Notes: generated by a model not told the origin, from the sequence alone. A stretch of DNA of 9,452 nt from an uncultured Eubacteriales bacterium (GCA_902782795.1 CACZOT010000139.1:1-9452); one strand, 5' to 3'; positions 1 to 7,516 are shown, counted from the stretch's first letter. Numbers and translations are program-made.

Positions 1-1126
1 ACGGGATCTCATAATACTTTTTCGGTTCGCCTTCGCTGCGCGACAGCGCGTGGGTGCGCAGCGTCCGCCCGTGCACGTCCACAGGGTAATTGGACTGGGC
101 TACGGCGTCGTCGAACTTGCGCCAGCAGAAGGCGTCCTCCGTGGTGAGGACGTATTCCGTTACCGCGCGGCGCCCCTCGCGGATGCCGACCATGGCGGAG
201 ATCTGCGTGATATGCGCGTTCTCGAAGCCCGGCAGATACTTCCGGTAGAAGCGCAGATACCGGAGGATGCGGATCTTTCCCTGCACCTGCACCCAGCTCT
301 GGCTCTCGGCGCTGGTGATGTCGTCGATATCGAAGAATTCCGGGCAGTTGAACGCGATGACGTCCTTGCGCCCCGGCACGGTGAAGAACTGCCAGTACAG
401 AGCGTCGTCCATGGAAAGGTCCCCGGCGTCCACCGCATTTTGGAACAGCGGGCCGAGCGTCCATTCCCGGCGGCCGAGCGTGACCGCGTCCTCGTAGTTT
501 TCCGGGCGCGGCGCGTCCGGCTTGCCGCGCGTTTCGCTCAGGAAGCGCCAGAAACGGTCGGTATCGATGCCGCCGATCATATAGCGCAGCGAGCAGGGCT
601 GGTTCTTGTGGGTCTCCTCGTCGCCGTGCAGGGTGGGCAGGCCAGCAAAATCGCACACGACGGCGTCGCCCGTGGCGTCGATGTAGCGCTTTGCGGCGCG
701 CACGACACCGTTTCCGGAGATGTTGCATACGCGGATGCCCGTGATGTGGCCGTTTTCCACGTCCACGCCAGTGACCATGGTGTGGTAGAGCATGGTCACG
801 CCGCGTTCGAAGAGCATCTCCTCCAGGACGACGGAGAGCATCATCGGGTCGAAAAAGCACTTTTTGTCGCCGTCGGAGGCGTTTTCCTTTTGCAGGCGCG
901 CGATGATCTCGCTGCCGATATAGGAGCATTGGGGTTTTGTCGGGATGCCCGGCGACATCAGAGGCGTGACCAGCCCCAGAGAGCCGCTGCCGCCCGCCCC
1001 GCCGAACTGCTCGACGACCAGCACCTTCGCGCCGAAATCCGCCGCGGCCAGCGCCGCGACCGCGCCGGCCGTCCCCGCGCCCAGCACGACGACATCATAG
1101 GTATACTCGTATTTCCAATCACTCAT
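1..1126 (-). CDS. FAD-dependent oxidoreductase, 3' end cut by window edge
   Basis: The frame is open from an ATG at 1126 to the window edge, giving about 375 residues with no stop. Seen: an N-terminal Rossmann dinucleotide-binding motif GAGTAG (residues 16-21) after a hydrophobic strand, with the ribose-binding acid at E39 (VLVVEQ); a glycine-rich GGAGGSGSLG stretch (42-51); a second FAD-contact motif IDATGD (149-154); and IREGRR (315-320). This order is typical of the FAD_oxidored family (PF12831), flavoproteins often found beside carbohydrate-degradation genes. The missing C-terminal part should carry the last FAD-binding segment. There is no signal peptide, so it is probably cytoplasmic. 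It starts 23 bases after the SGNH hydrolase stop, so the two are almost certainly co-transcribed. The exact substrate is unknown; oxidation of a sugar or organic acid is an inference. The family call is firm. Confidence 0.87.
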   Translation of the reverse strand, partial: MSDWKYEYTYDVVVLGAGTAGAVAALAAADFGAKVLVVEQFGGAGGSGSLGLVTPLMSPGIPTKPQCSYIGSEIIARLQKENASDGDKKCFFDPMMLSVVLEEMLFERGVTMLYHTMVTGVDVENGHITGIRVCNISGNGVVRAAKRYIDATGDAVVCDFAGLPTLHGDEETHKNQPCSLRYMIGGIDTDRFWRFLSETRGKPDAPRPENYEDAVTLGRREWTLGPLFQNAVDAGDLSMDDALYWQFFTVPGRKDVIAFNCPEFFDIDDITSAESQSWVQVQGKIRILRYLRFYRKYLPGFENAHITQISAMVGIREGRRAVTEYVLTTEDAFCWRKFDDAVAQSNYPVDVHGRTLRTHALSRSEGEPKKYYEIP

Positions 1127-1127
1127 G

Positions 1128-1145
1128 GGAAAGCGCCGCCTTTCC
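1128..1145 (-). promoter_or_regulatory. Small hairpin overlapping the RBS of the FAD oxidoreductase
   Basis: On the mRNA strand the arms GGAAAG and CTTTCC (6 bp, perfect) flank the 6-base loop GCGGCG. The hairpin begins 4 bases after the SGNH hydrolase stop and ends 1 base before the FAD oxidoreductase ATG. The only purine-rich ribosome-binding candidates (AGGAAAGG / AGGCGG) lie in the 5' arm and loop. The arrangement would suit translational coupling, where ribosomes finishing the upstream gene open the stem. That function is inferred, and a stem this short could be chance. Confidence 0.35.
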
Positions 1146-1149
1146 TGTG

Positions 1150-1794
1150 TTACTTACAGATTTGACCGGCCAATATGCGCAGGCGCCGTTCGATCTCGTC
1201 CGCGTAGACCCTGTTGCCCAGGGTATGCAGGTGGACGCCGTCGTTCCCCTCCGGCAGGGGCGTGTTCCTGCGGCTGCGCAGGAAATCCTCCGGGTCGTAC
1301 CGGGAAGCCGCGGCCCACATATCCACAAGCGCGATCCCCTTTTTCCGGGCAAAGGCCCGCACGGCGGCGTTGTATTCCTCCAGAAGCGCGTTGGCTCCGC
1401 GCGGATACAGCGCCCGGGGATGCCGGTTGAAATAATACGCGCCGTCGTCGCCCTCCAGGATCGGGTGGTTCGTGACCAGCAGGACCGCCGCCCTTGGCAC
1501 GCAGCCGACGAGCAGCTCCAGATTCCGGGTGAACTCCTCCACGGGCACGTTCTGCCTGCCGTCGGGAAGGAAATAATGATCGTTCATGCCGTACTGGAAG
1601 GAGACGATATCCGGCTCCAGGGCGGCCAGGCGTTCCCGCTTGGCCAGCGCCTGCCGGGAGCTCTCTCCGCCCGTCGCCAGATTGACGACGTCCCACTGCG
1701 GGAACCGCTCCGCGACGAGCGCGGCCCAGCTCTTTTCGCCCTCGGGACAGCCGACGCCCGCGGCGAGCGAGTCTCCCATGATGCAGTAGCGCAT
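1150..1794 (-). CDS. SGNH/GDSL-family hydrolase (esterase or deacetylase type)
   Basis: A 214-residue protein carrying all four SGNH blocks: GDSLAAG near the N-terminus (nucleophile S9), the block II glycine in ATGGESS (around residues 42-43), block III YGMNDH (G69, N71) and block V DGVH (D185, H188). The Ser-His-Asp triad is therefore complete. Family members remove acyl groups, often acetyl, from carbohydrates or lipids; a sugar O-acetylesterase role is inferred from the GH2 and FAD oxidoreductase neighbours. There is no signal peptide. An in-frame ATG at 1815 would add 7 residues, but 1794 is preferred because GGAAGAGGG lies 10 bases upstream and the family usually starts just before the GDS strand. 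The gene has its own promoter at 1858-1886 and leads into the FAD oxidoreductase 23 bases downstream. The family is certain, the substrate unknown. Confidence 0.88.
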   Translation of the reverse strand: MRYCIMGDSLAAGVGCPEGEKSWAALVAERFPQWDVVNLATGGESSRQALAKRERLAALEPDIVSFQYGMNDHYFLPDGRQNVPVEEFTRNLELLVGCVPRAAVLLVTNHPILEGDDGAYYFNRHPRALYPRGANALLEEYNAAVRAFARKKGIALVDMWAAASRYDPEDFLRSRRNTPLPEGNDGVHLHTLGNRVYADEIERRLRILAGQICK

Positions 1795-1857
1795 GGCGCG
1801 AAAACCCTCTTCCATCGTTAATTGCTCGTTGAGACATGGTAAACATACAACACTGTA

Positions 1858-1886
1858 ATTATATCTTTTGCGTGCGCAATCGTCAA
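1858..1886 (-). promoter_or_regulatory. SigA-type promoter for the SGNH hydrolase/FAD oxidoreductase operon
   Basis: On the minus strand a -35 box TTGACG (1881-1886) and a perfect -10 box TATAAT (1858-1863) are separated by exactly 17 bases. Transcription should start near 1851, about 57 bases before the preferred ATG. The region is AT-rich compared with the surrounding coding DNA and lies downstream of the beta-galactosidase terminator, so this is probably an independent unit. Confidence 0.8.
1868..1879. promoter_or_regulatory. Possible operator palindrome inside the promoter spacer
   Basis: The + strand reads TTGCGTGCGCAA, 5-bp perfect arms TTGCG/CGCAA around a 2-base centre. It lies wholly between the -35 and -10 boxes, where a bound repressor would block RNA polymerase. 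No regulator gene is in the window and I cannot assign a family. The site is short enough that chance is possible. Confidence 0.3.
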
Positions 1887-1930
1887 GAAGGACGCGCCAA
1901 ATCCCTTCCGCGGCCAGCGTTCGAAGAGAA

Positions 1931-1961
1931 GAAGCGCCCGACCGAAAAGGCCGGGCGCTTC
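1931..1961 (-). terminator. Intrinsic terminator downstream of the beta-galactosidase
   Basis: A 10-bp perfect stem, GAAGCGCCCG (1931-1940) with CGGGCGCTTC (1952-1961), encloses an 11-base loop that can form two more C-G pairs. On the mRNA strand it is followed by a pyrimidine tract (TTCTCTTC), not a clean run of T. It lies about 20 bases after the beta-galactosidase stop and ahead of the next promoter, so it most likely ends the lacZ transcript. Confidence 0.75.
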
Positions 1962-1980
1962 GTGCGGGAAGCCGATGGGG

Positions 1981-4900
1981 TTATTCCTCCGCGTAGCAGC
2001 GGGCGAAGTTGATCATCTCGCCCATCTGGCGGTTGTAGGGGCGCAGGACCAGGCCGAACTCGACCGTCTCGCGCAGCTCGATCTTGTACTGGGGCAGGGG
2101 CTCCGGCCCGCAGATATTGGAACCGACGCCGCTCTGGCGGTAGTCGAGGGAGAGCACGGTCACGTCGTCGGAGGCGAGCTCGCAGGTGTGCTTGGCCTCG
2201 TCCAGGGTCTTGTCGTAGTAATCATGCGCGGTGAAGCTGAAGCCGCCGTCCTGGTAGGTCTTCTCGCCGACGACGAGGAAGCCCTTGCCAAGGATATCCG
2301 TCACGGCCAGGGCGCGGACGCCGCCGCGGGCGCCGTTCTCCTGCGGGCGGACGTAGGGCTCGTGGAGATCCTCCACCAGCGCGCGGTACTGGCCGAGCAG
2401 GGCGCTCTCGTGCATATCCGGGTAGTTCTCGTGCGGGCCGAAGCCGTACCAGTAGACGCGGTCGTACTCCACGGGCAGGACCATCTGCAGGCCCAGCTTC
2501 GCCAGCGGCGGGATGTTGGGCAGCAGCGGCTCGACCTTCATGTTCACGCGGATATCGCCGTTGCCGTAGACGCGGTAGGTGGTCACGGTGCGCAGATACG
2601 GAGAGAGGGTGTAGGGCGAATGCACGCAGGTGACCTTCACCTCGGCGCAGGAGGCGTTCACCAGGCCGGCCTCGATGTCCTCCAGGCGGCTCTGGAGCTT
2701 GTCCATGCCCCACTGGTTCCACTTTTCCTTGATGTGCACGTCGTTATCGATGGGCGCGCGCCAGATGTTCAGGCCCGGGCCCTCCTCGATGAGGTCCGCG
2801 CCGGCGACGACCCAGCTGAGCAGGCGGCCGGTGGAGCAATCGAACAGGACTTCGAAATCCTCGCCGGTGATGGAGATGCTGTCGCCATCGTCGTCGATCT
2901 CGACTTCGGCCATGTTCTCGGCGGAGTACTTGAAGATGGCGGGCTTGGTGGAGAGCATGAGCTGGCTGCGGGAGACTTCATAGCCCGCGTCGGCCCAGAG
3001 GGTCTCCTCGGCCTGGGTGAGGACGATCTCCACATAGGCCTCGCCGCTGGCCGGGCGGCGGTAGGGGAGCTTCACGGTCTTCTCGCCGTGGGACGGCACG
3101 CCGGAGAGGTCGATCTCGCCGCCGCAGAGGCGCTCGCCCTCGCAGAAGAGGGACCAGGTGGCCTTGAAGGCGTCCAAGGAGACGAAGTCCAGCATGTTGC
3201 TCACGCGGACCTCGCCGGCCTGCTCATCCGCCCAGGCAAAGCGCGCCGGCTCGAGGATCTTCTTGTACTCGATCAGGCCGGTGTGGGGCGTGCGGTCCGG
3301 ATAGTTGAGGGCGTCCACGCAGAAGTTGGAATCGTTGGGCTCGTCGCCGAAATCGCCGCCGTAGGCGTAGTATTCCTCGCCGTCGTCGGTGACGCAGAGC
3401 ATGCCGTGGTCGACCCACTCCCAGATGCAGCCACCGATGAGGCGCTTGGAGCCGTAGAAGGCGTCCCAGTACTCCTTAATGGAGCCGGGGCCGAGGCCCA
3501 TGGCGTGGGCGTATTCGCGCATGAAGAAGGGCAGCGGGCTGTCGGACTTGCCCTCTTCGATGACGTCCGGCACGCTGTTGTACATGACGGAGGAGATATC
3601 CGTGGTCTTGAAGGTGCGGTCGCCCTCGTAGTGGATGGGACGGCTCTTGTCGATGGCGAGGATGGCGACCTTCATGGGCTGGTGGTTCTGGCCGTAGCCG
3701 GACTCGTTGCCCAGAGACCAGATGATGATGGAGGCGTGGTTGCGGTCGCGGCCGACCATGCGGGTGGCGCGGTCCACGTAGGCGGCGGTCCACTCCGGGG
3801 AATCGGAGAGGAAGTTCCAGGGGTTCTCCGGGGAATGGCGGAAGGCCATGAACTCCTCGCGGGAATGGAACTCGACCTGACCCTGGGCGCGGGCTAAGAC
3901 GCTCATGCCGTGGCACTCGAGGTCCGCCTCGTCCACGACGTAGAGGCCGTACTTGTCGCACAGGGAGAGCCAGCGCGGATCGTTCGGATAGTGCGAGGTG
4001 CGCACGGTGTTGATATTGTGCTTCTTCATCTGCTCGATATCGAGGATGAGCTTGTCGATGGGCGTGACGTGGCCCAGCTCGCTGTCGGTATCGTGGCGGT
4101 TGACGCCCTTGAGCTTGACCATGCGGCCATTGACCCAGAGGGCCTGGTCGCGGATCTCGACCTTCTTGAAGCCGACGTCCACCCGCTGTACCTCGGTGAG
4201 GGTGCCCTCCGCCTCGAGGATGACCAGCAGCGTGTAGAGCTCCGGCGTCTCGGCGGTCCACTTCTTCACCGCGGGCACGTTGAACTCGAAGGCGGTCTCG
4301 GCCGCGGCGGCGGCGCACTTCTCCTCGACGATCTCGCCGTCCTTCATGAGGCGGGCCTTGACGGCGTGGCCGGCGGTCTCGCCGATGACTTCGCAGCGGA
4401 CATTCAGAATGCCGTCGGCGTATTTCCCGTCGAGCGTCGCGTCGGCGATGATATCGCGCACGTGGGTCTTGGGCGTGCCCAGGAGATACACGTCGCGGAA
4501 GATGCCGGAGAGGCGCCACATATCCTGATCCTCGAGGTAGGAGCCGTCGGACCACTTATACACCTTCACGGCCACGACGTTCTCGCCCGGCTCGACCAGA
4601 GCGGTGATATCGAACTCAGCCGGCATGTGCGGGACCTTGGAGAAGCCCGCGAGCTTGCCGTTGATCCAGACGTAGTAGGCGGAATCCACGCCGTCGAAGT
4701 TGATGGTCACGCGGCGGCCGTCCCAGCCCTTGGGCAGGGTGAACTCGCGGCGATAGATGCCCACGGGGCTGTTGTCCGGCACGTGGGGCGGATCGCACGG
4801 GAAGGGATAATTGACGTTGGTATAGTGGGGAATGTCATAGCCGTGCATCTGCCAGTTGCTCGGCACGTCCAGCTTGTTCCACTCCATCTCGTCCATGTAG

Positions 4901-5115
4901 TAGCCGGGCTCCATGAAATCCTCGGGCGTGACGCCGTCCGGGGCGTAGAAGAAATCCCAGCGGCCGTTGAGAAGACGGAACATCTCGGACAGGCCGCGGT
5001 CGCCGAGGAGAGCGGTCTCCACGCACTGGAAGGGGAAGGTCGCCGCGCGGGGCGCTTCGCGGTGGATGTGGAGCACAGCGGGGTTCTGCCAGTCCGGCAG
5101 GGGCTTTTTGGCCAT
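1981..5115 (-). CDS. lacZ: Beta-galactosidase, LacZ type, glycoside hydrolase family 2
   Basis: A 1044-residue protein, about the length of E. coli LacZ (1023-1024). Domains in order: sugar-binding jelly roll (about 45-215, with SYLEDQDMWRLSGIFRDV), Ig-like domain (about 217-318), catalytic TIM barrel (about 320-622), a further beta domain and the C-terminal small-chain domain (about 755-1035). Acid/base E471 is in WSLGNESGYG and nucleophile E534 in REYAHAMG. D198, H341, H402, Y512 and F598 match LacZ active-site and metal-site positions as I recall them. It hydrolyses terminal beta-galactosides by a retaining mechanism. There is no signal peptide, so it acts on imported sugars in the cytoplasm. 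The ATG at 5115 is set by AGGAGG (5125-5130), 9 bases upstream. It has its own promoter and terminator. One mild oddity is that the motif after the nucleophile reads AMGLGPG where AMGN is usual. Confidence 0.95.
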   Translation of the reverse strand: MAKKPLPDWQNPAVLHIHREAPRAATFPFQCVETALLGDRGLSEMFRLLNGRWDFFYAPDGVTPEDFMEPGYYMDEMEWNKLDVPSNWQMHGYDIPHYTNVNYPFPCDPPHVPDNSPVGIYRREFTLPKGWDGRRVTINFDGVDSAYYVWINGKLAGFSKVPHMPAEFDITALVEPGENVVAVKVYKWSDGSYLEDQDMWRLSGIFRDVYLLGTPKTHVRDIIADATLDGKYADGILNVRCEVIGETAGHAVKARLMKDGEIVEEKCAAAAAETAFEFNVPAVKKWTAETPELYTLLVILEAEGTLTEVQRVDVGFKKVEIRDQALWVNGRMVKLKGVNRHDTDSELGHVTPIDKLILDIEQMKKHNINTVRTSHYPNDPRWLSLCDKYGLYVVDEADLECHGMSVLARAQGQVEFHSREEFMAFRHSPENPWNFLSDSPEWTAAYVDRATRMVGRDRNHASIIIWSLGNESGYGQNHQPMKVAILAIDKSRPIHYEGDRTFKTTDISSVMYNSVPDVIEEGKSDSPLPFFMREYAHAMGLGPGSIKEYWDAFYGSKRLIGGCIWEWVDHGMLCVTDDGEEYYAYGGDFGDEPNDSNFCVDALNYPDRTPHTGLIEYKKILEPARFAWADEQAGEVRVSNMLDFVSLDAFKATWSLFCEGERLCGGEIDLSGVPSHGEKTVKLPYRRPASGEAYVEIVLTQAEETLWADAGYEVSRSQLMLSTKPAIFKYSAENMAEVEIDDDGDSISITGEDFEVLFDCSTGRLLSWVVAGADLIEEGPGLNIWRAPIDNDVHIKEKWNQWGMDKLQSRLEDIEAGLVNASCAEVKVTCVHSPYTLSPYLRTVTTYRVYGNGDIRVNMKVEPLLPNIPPLAKLGLQMVLPVEYDRVYWYGFGPHENYPDMHESALLGQYRALVEDLHEPYVRPQENGARGGVRALAVTDILGKGFLVVGEKTYQDGGFSFTAHDYYDKTLDEAKHTCELASDDVTVLSLDYRQSGVGSNICGPEPLPQYKIELRETVEFGLVLRPYNRQMGEMINFARCYAEE

Positions 5116-5178
5116 AGGGGGCTCCCTCCTTGATATGGTATTTCGGTCTTGTCAGGGGTTCTATGGACACACAAGTTC

Positions 5179-5206
5179 AGTATAACAGAATGCGCGCGTT
5201 TTGCAA
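5179..5206 (-). promoter_or_regulatory. Promoter for the beta-galactosidase
   Basis: On the minus strand a -35 box TTGCAA (5201-5206) and a -10 box TATACT (5179-5184) are separated by 16 bases. Transcription should start near 5172, giving a leader of about 57 bases. Two weak palindromes are nearby: CGTT-TTGC-AACG over the -35 box (5197-5208) and TTGT-GA-ACAA just upstream (5214-5223). They have only 4-bp arms and are not strong operator candidates. No hairpin terminator is visible between the upstream gene's stop at 5241 and this promoter, so read-through into lacZ is possible. Confidence 0.65.
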
Positions 5207-5240
5207 CGGTTTCTTGTGAACAAATTTTGGCCGCCTCGCC

Positions 5241-6893
5241 TCATTCCGCGCGGGTGAAGGTGCAGGTCCAGCAGCCGCCGGCCATGGGCGTTCCGCGCCG
5301 CAGGAGGAGCGCCCAGAGGGGCTCTCCCTCGCCTTCTGGGGAGACCTGCGCAACCGAGGGCTCCATTTCGCCGTCCCACTGGAGATACACCGGCCCCAGG
5401 CGCACGCGCGGCGCTCCCACGGCCACGACCGGCCGCACGGGCGTCACGAAGCGCAGGGCGCAGGGGCGGCGGTCCCCTGCGAAATCAAAGGCGTCCAGGA
5501 GGCGTACGGTATCGCCGCTGTTGGTGATCATCACCGTGCGCTGCCAGGTGGAGATGCTCGCCTCGGCGGGGAAAGTGGGGGCGACGTCCATGGACAGGGA
5601 GAGGAAGCCCTCCGCCTTGGCCTGGATATCGCGCGCGCCGGAGCGGCTCTGGCGGCAATCGTTGGGTTCGGGCAGGGAGCGCGCCGCCGCGCCTTCCGGC
5701 CCTTCCACGAGGACCGGCGCGCCGTCCAGGAAGAGGACGAGGGCCCCGGCGTGCAGCGCCGCCCAGAAGCCCTTGCCGCCTTCGGGACGCGCGGCGATGT
5801 AGCCCATGCGCCGCACCTCGGCGCATTCGGGCAGGACGAGCGCGCCCTTCTCCCGCTCCAGGGAGGCGCGCCAGAGAGCGTCCAGCACCCTGGCGGTGAT
5901 GTTCCCGGGCGCGGCGTCTTCTTCCGCGTTCAGGGAGCGCAGGCGCGCGCCGAGGGCGCACAGATCGTCGTCGTCGAAGGCCGCGCCGATGCGGTACACG
6001 TCCGAGCCGGAAAGCCGGGGACGCATGGCGGTCTTTTCGTCGGTGAAGTAGGGGCCGCCCATGGCCAGATCCAGGGGCAGGCGCATCTGGAGGCGGATCT
6101 CCTCGTCTCCGCGCAGGCCGCTCTGGCCGGAGCAGGCGAGGTCGGTCAGGAGCAGGGCGTCGGCCAGGGCGCAGGCGCTCTCCAGCCAGCTCTCCAGACC
6201 ACCCTGGCTGTGGGCCGCCGCCAGCCACCCGCCGGTGAGACAGCGGTCGGCGATGCGCAAGGCGTTTTTGAGCCGCAGCCAGCGGGCGGAATCGTCCTGG
6301 GGGATCAGCAGGCAGGCGACCGTGAAGGCGCGCGCGGCGCAGGGGGCGTCGGCGCGGCGCAGGGCGGCTTCGCAGCAGGCGGGGTCGTCCAGCCAGGAGA
6401 GGACGCGATCCTCGCACTCGCCCGCCGCGCGGACGTTCATGCCCGGGGCGTAGCGCTCCAGGCCCTCGCCCAGCAGCGGCAGCGCCCAGCCGACCAGCTC
6501 CGCCGTCTCGGCGGCGAAGGTATCCGGCGAGAGGCCGCGCATGGGGACGGCCCGCCGCGTGGACTGGTTCCAGGAGGGCTCGTTCAGGAGCTGATAGAGG
6601 GCCTCGGCGGCTGCGGGCAGGAAGCGGCCCTTCTGCTCGACGGCCTCTCCGAAGCAGAGCGCGGCGCAGGCGCGGCGCGCTTCGGCGCGCCGGGAGTCGT
6701 AATCCGCGGCGGAGGCGCGCCAGAGGGCGAGGTCCGCCTGGGGCAGTGGCGCGGCGAGGGCTTTCTCCGCCGCGGCGAGGAGCCCGTCGCGCGCGCTCGC
6801 GGGCAGGCGCGGCAGGTCCTCGCGCCGGAAGACCTGGAATTCTCCGGCGGGAAGGAGCAAAGTGACCATGGGTTCAAAGTGCTGCGAGATCAC
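5241..6893 (-). CDS. Divergent heparinase II/III-like protein, probably without the usual catalytic motifs
   Basis: A 550-residue, alanine-rich protein without a signal peptide. By eye it follows the plan of heparinase II/III-like proteins (PF07940): a helical N-terminal half (about 25-345, with FAAETAELVGWALPLLG at 126-142) resembling the alpha/alpha toroid, then a beta-rich half (about 350-548, with GFWAAL, FLDGAPVLVEG and a TWQRTVMI strand at 449-456) resembling the beta-sandwich. Active family members are polysaccharide lyases. Here the His/Asn-rich segment normally found between GF..A and the DG.PVL strand is missing, and SWNQSTRR (107-114) lacks the usual downstream His. It may be inactive, or an enzyme of changed chemistry. 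The start is a GTG at 6893 with GGAG 10 bases upstream; an ATG at 6869 has no clear binding site. It is probably the last gene of the MocA-led unit. The family call rests on remembered layout only. Confidence 0.5.
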   Translation of the reverse strand: MISQHFEPMVTLLLPAGEFQVFRREDLPRLPASARDGLLAAAEKALAAPLPQADLALWRASAADYDSRRAEARRACAALCFGEAVEQKGRFLPAAAEALYQLLNEPSWNQSTRRAVPMRGLSPDTFAAETAELVGWALPLLGEGLERYAPGMNVRAAGECEDRVLSWLDDPACCEAALRRADAPCAARAFTVACLLIPQDDSARWLRLKNALRIADRCLTGGWLAAAHSQGGLESWLESACALADALLLTDLACSGQSGLRGDEEIRLQMRLPLDLAMGGPYFTDEKTAMRPRLSGSDVYRIGAAFDDDDLCALGARLRSLNAEEDAAPGNITARVLDALWRASLEREKGALVLPECAEVRRMGYIAARPEGGKGFWAALHAGALVLFLDGAPVLVEGPEGAAARSLPEPNDCRQSRSGARDIQAKAEGFLSLSMDVAPTFPAEASISTWQRTVMITNSGDTVRLLDAFDFAGDRRPCALRFVTPVRPVVAVGAPRVRLGPVYLQWDGEMEPSVAQVSPEGEGEPLWALLLRRGTPMAGGCWTCTFTRAE

Positions 6894-6999
6894 GTTCCAT
6901 CAGCTCCGCTCTCGGTTTCTTTTGTGGACAGCCGCGCCATTTGGCGGAAGGGCAGGATGACGAACAGATATTCCGGATCCGCATTTCTTCTGGATGCCG

Positions 7000-7457
7000 T
7001 TATCGTCCTGCCAAATTGCGTTCATACAGGGTTTCTTCATCGTTCATTTCGCCGCTGGGCGCGAACCCGAAGGATTTGTACAGATGTACGGCCGCGACAT
7101 TGCTTTCTTTTGTCGAAAGCCGGATGTTGGCCGCACCGTTATCTTGAAAACAGGCGACGATCTGTTTAGCGCCTCTTTGCCGTAGCCCCGTCCCTGGTAT
7201 CGACCGCCGATCATGAACCGCCAGAGCCAGTACCTGCTGTCGGGGTCTTCATCGTCCGGCTCGTACGCAGACATCGTGAACCCAACGGCTTGGCCGTCCG
7301 CATAGATCAGAAACGGCCTGGCGGCTTCGGGGCGCTCCCTGGCCGCCTCCAACGAAATCTCGTTCGTGGCGATATACTCCGATTGCGCCTTAGTCATCTT
7401 GAGACGGACGCAATCGTCCCGATTTGATCCATCAACCGCTTTTCATTCAATGATCAT
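7000..7457 (-). pseudogene. Broken GNAT N-acetyltransferase (stop at codon 5 plus one-base deletion)
   Basis: Starting from an ATG at 7457, with AAAGGAG (7463-7469) 5 bases upstream, the frame reads MIIE, then TGA (7443-7445), then continues in frame as KAVDGSN through a GNAT protein. The acetyl-CoA-binding motif RYQGRGYG is at residues 86-93, after the strand RYWLWRFMI. At the short A run 7165-7167 one base is missing; restoring it gives ALKQIVACF and LYKSFGF up to a TAA at 7000-7002. The repaired gene is exactly 153 codons, the size expected for small GNATs of the polyamine acetyltransferase (BltD-like) type. A reading from the internal ATG at 7397 would give a 117-residue protein with a scrambled C-terminus, unlikely to work. 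GC is near 52% here against far higher values next door, suggesting later acquisition. It lies 59 bases after the MocA gene. Confidence 0.85.
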
Positions 7458-7516
7458 TGCCGCTCCTTTGGCGGGAAGGGGAATGCCCTCGCCAGACCCC
7501 GGCTTCGCGCGCGGTC

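Noticed and set aside
50..1165. A 371-codon + strand frame opposite the FAD oxidoreductase
   Set aside because: The minus strand has clear FAD-binding motifs; this frame has none and is compositionally a shadow.
1975..3897. A 640-codon open frame on the + strand opposite the beta-galactosidase
   Set aside because: It is a mirror of the GC-rich lacZ codon pattern: low-complexity Val/Asp/Ala/Gly/His composition, no domain motifs, and an unmistakable GH2 enzyme on the other strand.
5131..5178. Riboswitch or structured leader in the lacZ 5' region
   Set aside because: Only a 5-bp CTTGT/ACAAG pairing with a long loop is visible in a 57-base leader, too small for a known riboswitch.
5197..5223. 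Operator or catabolite-response element near the lacZ promoter
   Set aside because: The palindromes have only 4-bp arms, and the cre-like TGCAAAACG has the CG one base out of place.
6894..6999. A separate promoter or small gene between the pseudogene and the heparinase-like gene
   Set aside because: No -35/-10 pair with acceptable spacing was found, and the only ATG frame (6900) stops after 8 codons.
7443..7445. TGA at codon 5 of the acetyltransferase read as recoding or selenocysteine instead of a nonsense mutation
   Set aside because: TGA ends three other genes in the window, no selenocysteine element is evident, and the same gene also has a frameshift, so decay is simpler.
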